From DATMYQ01 sp035560935 (GTDB lineage: Bacteria > Bacillota > Negativicutes > Sporomusales > Sporomusaceae), in the NCBI GenBank assembly GCA_035560935.1, contig DATMYQ010000302.1, forward strand, positions 1-14,351: a DNA stretch of 14,351 nucleotides, given 5' to 3'. The notes beneath the pieces are model-generated. The model searched no databases. It was not told where the DNA came from and saw nothing but the letters and a program-made list of their open reading frames with translations. Both the position numbers and the translations under genes were made by a program. Positions 6,858-14,351 of the stretch are shown one piece after another (the first letter of the stretch is position 1; every line of letters starts with the position of its first letter).

Positions 6858-8246
6858 TTAGCATTCTTCCCGCCAAAAGCGAAAATCCGTATCCAGAAAC
6901 ACTTCCAGGCAGGCATCCACCACCGCCGGATCGTACAGCCGTCCCCGGTTCGCCCGAATTTCCACCAGTGCTGCGTCTACGCCTAATGCTGGCCGATAAG
7001 GCCGGTGACTGGAAATAGCCTCGACAACATCGGCCACGGCAATAATTTTTGCTTCCGGTAAAATTTCCGCTCCGCAAAGCCCCCGGGGATAACCGGAACC
7101 GTCTTCCCGTTCCTGATGCTGGTAAATAATTTCGGCAATATTCCAGGGAAAATTGGCCCTGGCCAAAATAGCATATCCCGCCTCCACATGAGTCTGAATT
7201 AATTGATATTCCAAATTCGATAATTTCCCCGGTTTTCCCAGCAGCTCACCCGGAATCCGCAATTTGCCAATATCATGCAGCAGCGCTGCCATCGTCAGTC
7301 CGGTCAACGCATCTTCCGTCATGCCCAGCCGCCGGCCAATCATACCCGCCAGACCAGATACCCGCCGCTGATGACCGGCAGTATAGCTGTCTCTGGCTTC
7401 TACCGCTTCCGACAATACGATCACCGTCTGCTGCCAGGACCTTTGCAGTTGCTGCAGCCGTGCCTCCAACTCCAGCTCGTTTTTTTTATTCTCGGTAATA
7501 TCCCGGCACAAGCCGACAATTCCCGTAACGGATCCATCTATATTCCGTAATGGCACTTTGAGATTGTCGATATAAACCCATTCTCCATCCACCTTGAGCC
7601 GGCCCTCCTGGCGATGCACCCTGCCGTCCACTTGCACCTGCTGATCCGATCGTTCAATACTCCGGGCTACCGCTGCCGGAAAAATATCCCGACAGGTTTT
7701 GCCGATAATATCTTCCCGTGTTTGCTGTACATAACGTTCAAAGGCAGAATTAACCAGCTGATAGTAACCCTGGTGGTTGGTAACATAGAACAGATCCGGC
7801 AACAATTCCGCCAAAGTAGCCATTGTCATCGCCGTCTGTCCCGCTGCTTGTTCTGTAAGACGCTGTTGCCGGCGCCGGTCTGCTTCCGCCAGTTCCCGTT
7901 CCACCGCCGGTAACAGGCGCCGCAGTCTGTCTTTCATCACATAGTCCCGGGCACCGGCTTTCATGACCTTTACAGCCGCATCTTCATCGATCGTGCCGCT
8001 GACAATGATAAAGGGAACATCCTGATTCTGCTCACTCAACAGCGCCAACGCCGGCAGAGCACCGAAACCCGGCACAGTATAATCCGCCAGAATCAGATTC
8101 CAAATTCCATCCTGCAATGCGGACAGCATCTCTTCCGCCGAATCTACCCGATGCCACTCTACCGTGTATTGGCCTTTTTTTAGTTCCTGCAGAATTAGTA
8201 AAGAGTCGCTTTCCGAATCCTCCACGTTCAGTACTCGTAATAGCAT
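6858..8246 (-). CDS. REC-PAS-HD-GYP response regulator, probable c-di-GMP phosphodiesterase
   Basis: This 462-aa protein starts at the ATG (8244-8246), with a GGGGAGGGGTG stretch upstream. Residues 3-120 are a receiver (acidic E9/D10, phospho-acceptor D55, S83, K105). Residues about 140-252 are a PAS domain, followed by a short coiled linker. Residues 272-460 are an HD-GYP domain, which in characterised members hydrolyses c-di-GMP. Catalytic features are intact: H292 (GHQRRV), H324-D325 (LLHDIGKL), H353, H377, the GYP motif EDGSGYPRG (381-389) and D406. The usual HHE triplet reads HQE, a variant also seen in other HD-GYP proteins. It should lower c-di-GMP when its receiver or PAS is activated. 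Its receiver closely resembles that of the kinase encoded 34 bases downstream. Activity is predicted, not shown. Confidence 0.92.
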   Translation of the reverse strand: MLLRVLNVEDSESDSLLILQELKKGQYTVEWHRVDSAEEMLSALQDGIWNLILADYTVPGFGALPALALLSEQNQDVPFIIVSGTIDEDAAVKVMKAGARDYVMKDRLRRLLPAVERELAEADRRRQQRLTEQAAGQTAMTMATLAELLPDLFYVTNHQGYYQLVNSAFERYVQQTREDIIGKTCRDIFPAAVARSIERSDQQVQVDGRVHRQEGRLKVDGEWVYIDNLKVPLRNIDGSVTGIVGLCRDITENKKNELELEARLQQLQRSWQQTVIVLSEAVEARDSYTAGHQRRVSGLAGMIGRRLGMTEDALTGLTMAALLHDIGKLRIPGELLGKPGKLSNLEYQLIQTHVEAGYAILARANFPWNIAEIIYQHQEREDGSGYPRGLCGAEILPEAKIIAVADVVEAISSHRPYRPALGVDAALVEIRANRGRLYDPAVVDACLEVFLDTDFRFWREEC

Positions 8247-8299
8247 GTTGCCCGCACCCCTCCCCTGCCTGTTGCCTACAGGCCCCTGTGCGCCGCCGT

Positions 8300-9994
8300 T
8301 TACTGGGAATGGTCAATTCCTGCGTTATCATTTTTTTCCGGGAAATCTGCCGTTCGTTTCACCATTTCACTTTCCAGAAACATATTTTCCTCTCGCAAGC
8401 AATCAGCCATTAACTTTAGTTGCAGGTGTACTTTGATTCGTGCCAGTACAATCGCCGGGCTAACCGGTTTGGTAATATAGTCGGCCGCCCCCATTTTCAG
8501 TCCCGTTTCTTCATCATGCATTTCAGATTTTCCGGTAAGAAAAATGATCGGGATATCTCTGGTTTGAGGCTCGCTTTTCAGGCGTCGGCAAACTTCATAG
8601 CCATCCATTCCCGGCATTAAAACATCTAACAAGATCAAATCCGGTTGTGGTTCACTTTGCGCGATACGCAAGCCTTTATTCCCGTTATTTGCTACTTTTA
8701 CCAAATAGTCATTTTTCAGCAATTGTCCCAGCAGCGTTAATATTTCCGGCGCATCATCAATCACCAATACGGTATGCCGCTGCTCCTCCCGTCCACCATT
8801 TATCAAGACACCATTTCCCAGCAAAAAATCATCTTTTTCCGCGGTCAGCGTAAAAAAGAATTCCGCCCCCTGATCCGGGACACTTTCTCCCCAAACCTCG
8901 CCGCCATGGCGGTGCACAATTCTGGCTACGGTTGCCAAACCAATCCCTGTCCCCGGGAAATCCGTCACCGAATGCAAGCGTTGAAAGGGCGCAAACAATT
9001 TCCCGGAACTTTCCATGTCAAAACCGGCGCCGTTATCACGAACCACATAGGTGGCCTGCCCCTCTTCCGCTGCCATATCCAGTTCAATCCTGGCCGGCTC
9101 TCTATCCCGGGTAAATTTCCAGGCATTCCCCAATAAATTGCTCATCATAATACTCAGCATGCGGCTATCGCCATACACCGTAATACCCGGACGTATCCGG
9201 CTGTCCAACACGCGCTCCGGTTCTGACTGACGCAATTCTTCCAAAATACTTACCGCCATCGCGCTCAAATCCACCGATTCCAGATTGAGCGGCGATTGGG
9301 ATAAGCGGGACAAATCCAAAAGGCCTTTCAGCATATTTTCCATTCTTTCGGCGGCACCTAAAATTCGTTCCAGATAATCAAAGCCCTGCGCACCCAACTC
9401 TGCTGCATGATCCTCTTTTAATATTTTCCCAAATCCTAAAATATGGCGCACCGGCGCTTTTAAATCGTGGGACACGGAATAATCGAAAGATCTTAGTTCC
9501 TGGTTGGTGCATTCCAACTGGCGATTGGCCCGCAGCAGCGCCTGTTCCACCGCCTGTCGCCGCAGCACTTCCTGTTCCAGAAAAGAATTTTTTTTCCGCA
9601 AGACATCCGCCGCCACTTTCAGTTCCAGATGCGTTTGAACGCGCGCCAGAACAATCGCCGGGCTAAACGGTTTTGTGATATAATCCACCGCCCCCAGACG
9701 TAATCCCAGTTCCTCATCCGTACTATCTGTTCTCACCGTCAGAAAAATCACGGGGATGGACGCAGTTTGAGGATTGCTTTTCAAGCGGCGGCATACCTCG
9801 TAGCCATCAATGTCCGGCATCACAATATCCAACATGATCAAATCCGGTGCCGGCTCGCCGCCGGCCAGGAGCAAGGCCTCCTCACCGCCGCCGGCCGTTT
9901 TGACATTGTACTCCCGCCCCAGTAATTGATTCAGCAGCGAAAGATTTTCCTGTGCATCATCAGCCACCAGAATTCTTCGTTTTTCTTCAATCAC
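8300..9994 (-). CDS. soluble hybrid protein REC - HisKA - HATPase - REC
   Basis: This 564-aa protein begins at GTG (9992-9994), overlapping the stop of the preceding gene by eight bases (GTGATTGA), with GGGGAGGG just upstream, so translation is probably coupled. Residues 7-125 are a receiver (D12/D13, D56, T86, K108). A helical linker leads to a phytochrome-type HisKA with H176 (YSVSHDLKAP). The ATPase has N290, G1 RDNGAGF (319-325) and G2 GTGIGL (348-353). Residues 408-526 are a second receiver (D413/D414, D457, T487, K509). The two receivers and following helix are internal duplicates: SPAIVLAR and GYEVCRRLKS occur in both. There is no membrane segment. It is likely a relay hub taking phosphate from the upstream hybrid kinase. 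The C-terminal 20 residues are polar and unmatched. Confidence 0.92.
   Translation of the reverse strand: MIEEKRRILVADDAQENLSLLNQLLGREYNVKTAGGGEEALLLAGGEPAPDLIMLDIVMPDIDGYEVCRRLKSNPQTASIPVIFLTVRTDSTDEELGLRLGAVDYITKPFSPAIVLARVQTHLELKVAADVLRKKNSFLEQEVLRRQAVEQALLRANRQLECTNQELRSFDYSVSHDLKAPVRHILGFGKILKEDHAAELGAQGFDYLERILGAAERMENMLKGLLDLSRLSQSPLNLESVDLSAMAVSILEELRQSEPERVLDSRIRPGITVYGDSRMLSIMMSNLLGNAWKFTRDREPARIELDMAAEEGQATYVVRDNGAGFDMESSGKLFAPFQRLHSVTDFPGTGIGLATVARIVHRHGGEVWGESVPDQGAEFFFTLTAEKDDFLLGNGVLINGGREEQRHTVLVIDDAPEILTLLGQLLKNDYLVKVANNGNKGLRIAQSEPQPDLILLDVLMPGMDGYEVCRRLKSEPQTRDIPIIFLTGKSEMHDEETGLKMGAADYITKPVSPAIVLARIKVHLQLKLMADCLREENMFLESEMVKRTADFPEKNDNAGIDHSQ
8366..8770 (-). repeat. duplicated receiver module, copy 2
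   Basis: This encodes residues 409-543 of the REC-HisKA-HATPase-REC protein and matches residues 8-142 (9569-9973) with a constant 401-residue offset. Similarity persists in DNA: ACAATCGCCGGGCTAA is shared. Confidence 0.8.
9569..9973 (-). repeat. duplicated receiver module, copy 1
   Basis: This encodes residues 8-142, the N-terminal receiver plus trailing helix, and is paralogous without gaps to the C-terminal copy at 8366-8770. It points to an in-gene duplication rather than independent recruitment of two receivers. Confidence 0.8.
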
Positions 9995-12900
9995 GTCCGT
10001 CCCTCCCCTGTTGCGATGGTTCCTCCGCCGGGTCGAAATGTATCTTTGTCAATTGCCGCATTTCTTGCAGTGCCCTCTCGTAATCAAATATCTGCACCGC
10101 CTGTTCCACCACATCGTAGCGTTCATCCAAAATACTTCGCAGCAAGGCTTCATTCGCCGCGAACAATTCGCCGGCTTCCGGGTCATCCTGTGCCAACAGC
10201 CGAATCATGCGGCGAATCAGTATGGTCCCAGCCGTCTTGTCCGGCACGGCTTCCGCCGACACGGTCAACGATATCAGTGCCGTTTCAAGATCCCGGATCA
10301 AATTGCTGAAATCATTCTCAAATTGCGCTAACATTGTTTCCATTTCCCCATCCTGGCGTTGCTGACGGAAACAATCCTCCAGCACGCCAGCCGGTTCCGG
10401 CAATGTTCGGTGACCAATATTGCCCAATATTCCTTTTAACGTATGCATATAAATTTCCGCGCTTTTCCAGTCGCCTTCTTTCAGTGCAGCCCGTATCCGA
10501 TCCGGCATGTCTTTTTGTCCCGACACAAATTTATGCAGCACACGCAGATACAGATCTTTACGTCCCAGAGAACGCCTCAGCCCATTGACCGTATCAATAC
10601 CGGCAATTTCAGAAATCACGGTCATTTCCTGCGAAGGAGTGTCGGGAATAACATCAGCGGCCGAAAGCAAATCCGGCTTTAGCCATTTTTCCAACGCAAA
10701 CCACAATTCCTCTGGTTCAATCGGTTTGGTCACGTAATCATTCATACCGGCTTCAAGGCACTGTTCCCGGTCTCCCTGCATCACGCTGGCCGTCATGGCG
10801 ATAATGGGAATGTCCCGGAACCTTGACTGCTTGCGAATTTCCCTTGTGGCGGCGATACCGTCCATTACCGGCATCTGCCAGTCCATCAGCACCAGGTCAT
10901 AGTGATTTTCATTCATTTTATTCAGGGCATGTTGTCCGTTGTCCGCAATGTCCACCGTTGCACCGGTCTCTTGTAAAATTGCGGTCGCCACTTCCTGATT
11001 GATCTCATTATCCTCCACCAGCAAAATTTGATACCCGTCAAACCTTACCGTTTTCCCTTCCCCGACCCGCTTTGATTCCATTAACGGCAGTTGGGCCGTA
11101 GGTGCCGCTCCCAGCAGACGGATCACCACATCAAACAACAGGGACGTCTGCACCGGCTTTAACAGCAAATCGGCAAAGCCGACATCAAGGGCGGCGGGAT
11201 AAACGTCCTCCCGGTTAAATGCTGTAACCATGACCAAGTGCGGTCTTACCGGCAAATCACGCTGCAAAATGGCCCGGCCCGTTTCCAGACCATCCATCCC
11301 TGGCATTTTCCAGTCAATAAAGATAATTTCATAGGATGTATCCATGGTTTCAGCCAAGCGTTCCAGCGCCGCGGCTCCACTGTTGACCGCCTCCACCTGC
11401 AGTCCCATATTCCGCAAATGTTCAGCCAGCACGGTACAGGCACTCGCATTGTCGTCCACCACCATTACCGCGCGGTTGCGCAGCGCCGCCGCTGTTCCCC
11501 GCCCCTGCAGACACTCGTCCGGTATTGAGGCTTTTCCCATCGCCAGGGTAAGCCAGAAGGTACTCCCCCGGCCCGGCTCACTCTCCACTCCCACTGTCCC
11601 ATCCATCAACTCCGCCAACCGTTTGGCAATGGATAGGCCCAGTCCCGTCCCGCCAAAACGCCGGGTAGTGGAATTATCCGCCTGCTGAAAACTCAAAAAC
11701 AGGCGTTGTTGCTGTTCCAGGGTCATACCAACCCCGGTATCCCGGACGTAAAAATGCAGCAGCACGCTGTCGCCCCGATCTTCCAGCAGTTGCGCAGCCA
11801 CGGTAACTTCTCCCTGTTCCGTAAATTTAACCGCATTACTGGCATAATTGATTAGAATTTGCCCCAGGCGCAACGGATCACCCCATAAACAGTTTGGCAC
11901 CCGGTAGTCAATATCAAAAATAATTTCCAGTCCTTTGGCCGCTGCCTTGTCCATAATCAGCGTCGCCAAATCGTTAAACACCGTCTCCAGCGGAAACTCG
12001 ACTTTTTCTAAAGAGAGCCGACCGGCTTCAATCTTGGAAAAGTCCAGAATATCATTCACTACACTGAGCAAATGCTGCCCGGATTGCTGGGTTTTTTCCG
12101 CATAGTCCCGCTGCCGGGACGTCAATTCCGTCTTCAGCAACAAACCGGTCATACCAATAATAGCATTGAGCGGCGTCCGGATTTCATGACTCATATTGGC
12201 CAAAAAATCCGCCTTCACCTTGGATGCGCTTTCCGCCGCTTCTTTGGCCAGCCGCAAGCTCTCCTCCATCTCCTTACGCTGGGTAATATCCCGGAATACG
12301 ACCACCGATCCGATCATGTCGTTGTATTCACCCAGCGGCGCCACAATATAATCCACGGCAAACGAAGTGCCATCTTTGCACCAAAACACCTCATTGTCAA
12401 CCGACCGTGTCCGGCCGTCCCGCTGCGATTGGTACACCGGGCATTGCTCTTTAGGATAATCGGTTCCATCCTTGTGTGCGTAGTGAAACAGAGCATGTGA
12501 TTCCGCACCATGCATTTCGCCAATGTCATACCCTAACAGTTCGGCGCCTTTCCGGTTGATAAACGCAATATATCCTGCCAAATCGACTCCAAAGATACCC
12601 TCATCCACCGAATTGAGAATCAGACGGCTGCGTTCTTCCATTTGTTCCACGGCATTCTTACTGACTTTCAACTGGGTGTTCGCCGTTTCTAATTCAGCAG
12701 TCCGCCTCTGAATCAGATCCTCTAAATGTTCCTGATACTGGAGCAAATCGCGTTCCAGTTCTTTTTGCTTGGTTATGTCAACGGTAACCGCCAGCACCGC
12801 CTTGGTGCCTTTTTCAAAACCAACACAGGGTACTTTGTTTTTCTGCAAAATATGTGTGATACCCCGGATATCGATCCATTCCGACTCGGCAATCCATTTT

Positions 12901-14276
12901 GCTTCGCCGGTTGCGATGATTTCCCGGTCTTCTGCCAATATCTCCCGAAGCTCGCTTTCCCGCAGGTGAAAATTAGCCATTGGCTGATTGGTAATCTCCG
13001 CAACCGTTCTACCATATGCTGCTGCCTGGGCCTGATTAGCCAGGATAAATCGGCCCGCGCCGTCTTTCACCGAGATCATATGGGGCACCAAATCAATAAT
13101 TTGCCGCAGTTTCGTTTCGCTGTCGATCGCCGCCTGCTGACTGCGCCGGCGTTCGCGGATGTTTCGCAGCAGAAAAACAATAAACACAGATTGAACCAGA
13201 AAAACCGCCAAGACTGTCAAAACCAGATCCCGGTTGTTTTCCCAAAAACTCGGCTCCCGGAACTTCACGGTACTACCGACCGGCAAGTGCTTTTCGTCAA
13301 TATTCCAGCGGCGCAATTGTCGCCAGTCATACGTATGTTGTGGTTCGGCAATGATTCGCACCCGGGAATCACCCTGCAGCAGCCGGCGAGCGGCTTCCGC
13401 GGTAAGTTTTCCATAATGTTCCGTACTGGTCAGTTTGCCGCCAACAATCCCATGTCCCAAAACCGTATCGTACATTCCAAAAATCGGGGTTTTCACCTGA
13501 GCGCTCAGACTGTCCATCAGGCTCAACGTGTTGATCGGCCGGCCATAGCGATCCTGAATGTACGTCAGCATCAAAGCGGCAGAATCCTCGGGACTCGCGT
13601 TGAGTGTCATTTTCGCTTCTTCTTCTGTCAGACCGCTCAAATAAGTTACCGAAGTAAATTCATGCCCTTTTTCCAGTTGCCGGCGGGCGCGTTCCAGATA
13701 TCCCCTGTCATCGACACCGGCACCGGCCAAAACATAAAGATGCTTCGTTTCCGGCAGCACCACCCGGATATTGTGGATCGTTCCCGCAATGGCATCACCC
13801 GTGCTTTCCACCGTTCCTGTCCCTGTTTTGCTTAAAATTTCTCCGACTTGTTGCGGTAGCGGCAATAAAAACAAACGGGAAACTCGCGGGAAAGTGACTT
13901 CTCCCTGTTCCAACAGGAAAGTGGCACTCGCCGGCATCACCGCAACAATCAAATCAAATTCGGTCCGCGCATATTTTTGTTGCAGAAAGGCCATAAAGAA
14001 TTTCACGAATTCCGGATCGGTGATCCGCTCACTATCGACATATTCATAGCTTATTTTCGGTTCCACCGGCAACAGCCTTTTAATTTCTTGTACAAAAACC
14101 ACGTTTAATGTATTAAACCACATTGTCATATAAGGCTGGGAGCTGATCAGCAGGATTTTAGGCTCGCGGCGGAGAGTTTCCGGGCTCTGTGCGCCAGCGT
14201 ATGCGAAAAAAATGACATGACTGACACACATCGTTATCACCAGAAATAAAATCAGCAGCCATTTTTTTTTCAGCAT
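9987..14276 (-). CDS. membrane hybrid sensor kinase: periplasmic binding domain - PAS x2 - HisKA - HATPase - REC x2 - HPt
   Basis: This 1429-aa protein is the apparent input of the cluster. Residues 7-28 are a hydrophobic N-terminal anchor or signal. Residues about 38-345 form an extracytoplasmic domain resembling ABC substrate-binding proteins (ABC_sub_bind-like), so a small ligand is likely; which one is unknown. A second membrane helix spans 350-371. PAS domains follow near 384-505 and 548-668; the second has the HKDGTDYPKEQCP variant motif. The phospho-acceptor is H697 (NMSHEIRTP). ATPase boxes are N810/N814, DTGVGM (846-851) and GGTGLGLSI (875-883). Two receivers have D988 with K1040 and D1132 with K1184. 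HPt has H1278 (YMHTLKG). A further 85 residues form a helical tail. The full His-Asp-His relay chain is present. The start ATG has GGGGTGG close upstream and a 27-base gap to a possible preceding gene. Confidence 0.93.
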   Translation of the reverse strand: MLKKKWLLILFLVITMCVSHVIFFAYAGAQSPETLRREPKILLISSQPYMTMWFNTLNVVFVQEIKRLLPVEPKISYEYVDSERITDPEFVKFFMAFLQQKYARTEFDLIVAVMPASATFLLEQGEVTFPRVSRLFLLPLPQQVGEILSKTGTGTVESTGDAIAGTIHNIRVVLPETKHLYVLAGAGVDDRGYLERARRQLEKGHEFTSVTYLSGLTEEEAKMTLNASPEDSAALMLTYIQDRYGRPINTLSLMDSLSAQVKTPIFGMYDTVLGHGIVGGKLTSTEHYGKLTAEAARRLLQGDSRVRIIAEPQHTYDWRQLRRWNIDEKHLPVGSTVKFREPSFWENNRDLVLTVLAVFLVQSVFIVFLLRNIRERRRSQQAAIDSETKLRQIIDLVPHMISVKDGAGRFILANQAQAAAYGRTVAEITNQPMANFHLRESELREILAEDREIIATGEAKWIAESEWIDIRGITHILQKNKVPCVGFEKGTKAVLAVTVDITKQKELERDLLQYQEHLEDLIQRRTAELETANTQLKVSKNAVEQMEERSRLILNSVDEGIFGVDLAGYIAFINRKGAELLGYDIGEMHGAESHALFHYAHKDGTDYPKEQCPVYQSQRDGRTRSVDNEVFWCKDGTSFAVDYIVAPLGEYNDMIGSVVVFRDITQRKEMEESLRLAKEAAESASKVKADFLANMSHEIRTPLNAIIGMTGLLLKTELTSRQRDYAEKTQQSGQHLLSVVNDILDFSKIEAGRLSLEKVEFPLETVFNDLATLIMDKAAAKGLEIIFDIDYRVPNCLWGDPLRLGQILINYASNAVKFTEQGEVTVAAQLLEDRGDSVLLHFYVRDTGVGMTLEQQQRLFLSFQQADNSTTRRFGGTGLGLSIAKRLAELMDGTVGVESEPGRGSTFWLTLAMGKASIPDECLQGRGTAAALRNRAVMVVDDNASACTVLAEHLRNMGLQVEAVNSGAAALERLAETMDTSYEIIFIDWKMPGMDGLETGRAILQRDLPVRPHLVMVTAFNREDVYPAALDVGFADLLLKPVQTSLLFDVVIRLLGAAPTAQLPLMESKRVGEGKTVRFDGYQILLVEDNEINQEVATAILQETGATVDIADNGQHALNKMNENHYDLVLMDWQMPVMDGIAATREIRKQSRFRDIPIIAMTASVMQGDREQCLEAGMNDYVTKPIEPEELWFALEKWLKPDLLSAADVIPDTPSQEMTVISEIAGIDTVNGLRRSLGRKDLYLRVLHKFVSGQKDMPDRIRAALKEGDWKSAEIYMHTLKGILGNIGHRTLPEPAGVLEDCFRQQRQDGEMETMLAQFENDFSNLIRDLETALISLTVSAEAVPDKTAGTILIRRMIRLLAQDDPEAGELFAANEALLRSILDERYDVVEQAVQIFDYERALQEMRQLTKIHFDPAEEPSQQGRDGRD

Positions 14277-14303
14277 CCGCCACCCCGCCTTTCCGAATTT
14301 CGG

Positions 14304-14351
14304 TCATTCGCGCAGTAACAGCAATACTTTTCCCAGTTCAACACACATTAC
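14304..14351 (-). CDS. possible 3' end of an upstream gene (partial, right edge)
   Basis: Only one minus-strand frame is open from the window edge, reading ...MCVELGKVLLLLRE and ending at TGA (14304-14306), 27 bases before the hybrid kinase start. That spacing fits an operon. Fifteen codons are too few to identify a family, and the frame could be open by chance. A small palindrome CCGAA-T-TTCGG (14293-14303) lies immediately after the stop. Confidence 0.3.
   Translation of the reverse strand, partial: VMCVELGKVLLLLRE

Noticed and set aside
6824..6916. N-terminal extension of the 820-aa kinase (31 more codons)
   Set aside because: It would overlap the preceding HD-GYP gene and has no good RBS, while the ATG at 6823 has GGGGGAGG at ideal spacing directly before the receiver domain.
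6206..7018. 270-codon plus-strand open frame
   Set aside because: It lies antisense to the conserved receiver of the 820-aa kinase and the HD-GYP C-terminus; no domain is recognisable.
12726..13835. 369-codon plus-strand open frame opposite the hybrid kinase
   Set aside because: It is the antisense shadow of a clearly homologous kinase frame, with composition rich in Phe/Gln/Arg/His and no recognisable domain or RBS.
1..14351. CRISPR arrays, insertion sequences, phage genes
   Set aside because: No regularly spaced repeats, transposase motifs or phage-like proteins were seen on either strand.

Overview
The window most resembles the chromosome of an anaerobic, low-to-moderate-GC Firmicute. 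The main evidence is a ydaO-type cyclic di-AMP riboswitch ahead of a KimA potassium importer, strong GGAGG ribosome binding sites, Firmicute-type promoters and intrinsic terminators, and a tRNA-Leu with encoded CCA. The dense set of large hybrid histidine kinases with periplasmic and Cys-bearing PAS domains would suit a diderm, spore-forming lineage such as Negativicutes (Sporomusa/Pelosinus-like), but that placement is inference.

Layout, left to right. (1) Positions 1-57 hold the first 19 codons of a minus-strand gene, with its own promoter and RBS, that runs off the left edge. (2) Positions 58-910 are non-coding: a plus-strand promoter region, a well-conserved c-di-AMP riboswitch aptamer (about 300-411), its intrinsic terminator (424-455), then an unusually long leader of about 455 nt. 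(3) kimA lies at 911-2755 on the plus strand and ends at a strong terminator. (4) tRNA-Leu(UAG) lies on the minus strand, with a clear promoter and terminator. (5) From 3159 to 14276 the minus strand carries five tightly packed signalling genes read right to left: a membrane hybrid kinase (1429 aa), a soluble REC-kinase-REC protein (564 aa), a REC-PAS-HD-GYP protein (462 aa), a REC-PAS-PAS-PAS kinase (820 aa) and a REC-HDOD protein (388 aa). The last codons of another gene may lie at the right edge, so the operon probably starts outside the window.

How the genes fit together. kimA and its riboswitch form a potassium and c-di-AMP homeostasis unit. The five-gene cluster looks like a self-contained phosphorelay: three kinases, seven receiver domains and one HPt domain, with no DNA-binding output domain. 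The only visible outputs are a c-di-GMP phosphodiesterase-type HD-GYP domain and an HDOD domain, so the pathway probably acts through c-di-GMP turnover and protein-protein control rather than direct transcription. I found no mobile elements, CRISPR arrays or rRNA genes. The individual domain types are known; the less ordinary points are the cluster composition, the duplicated receivers and the structured kimA leader.
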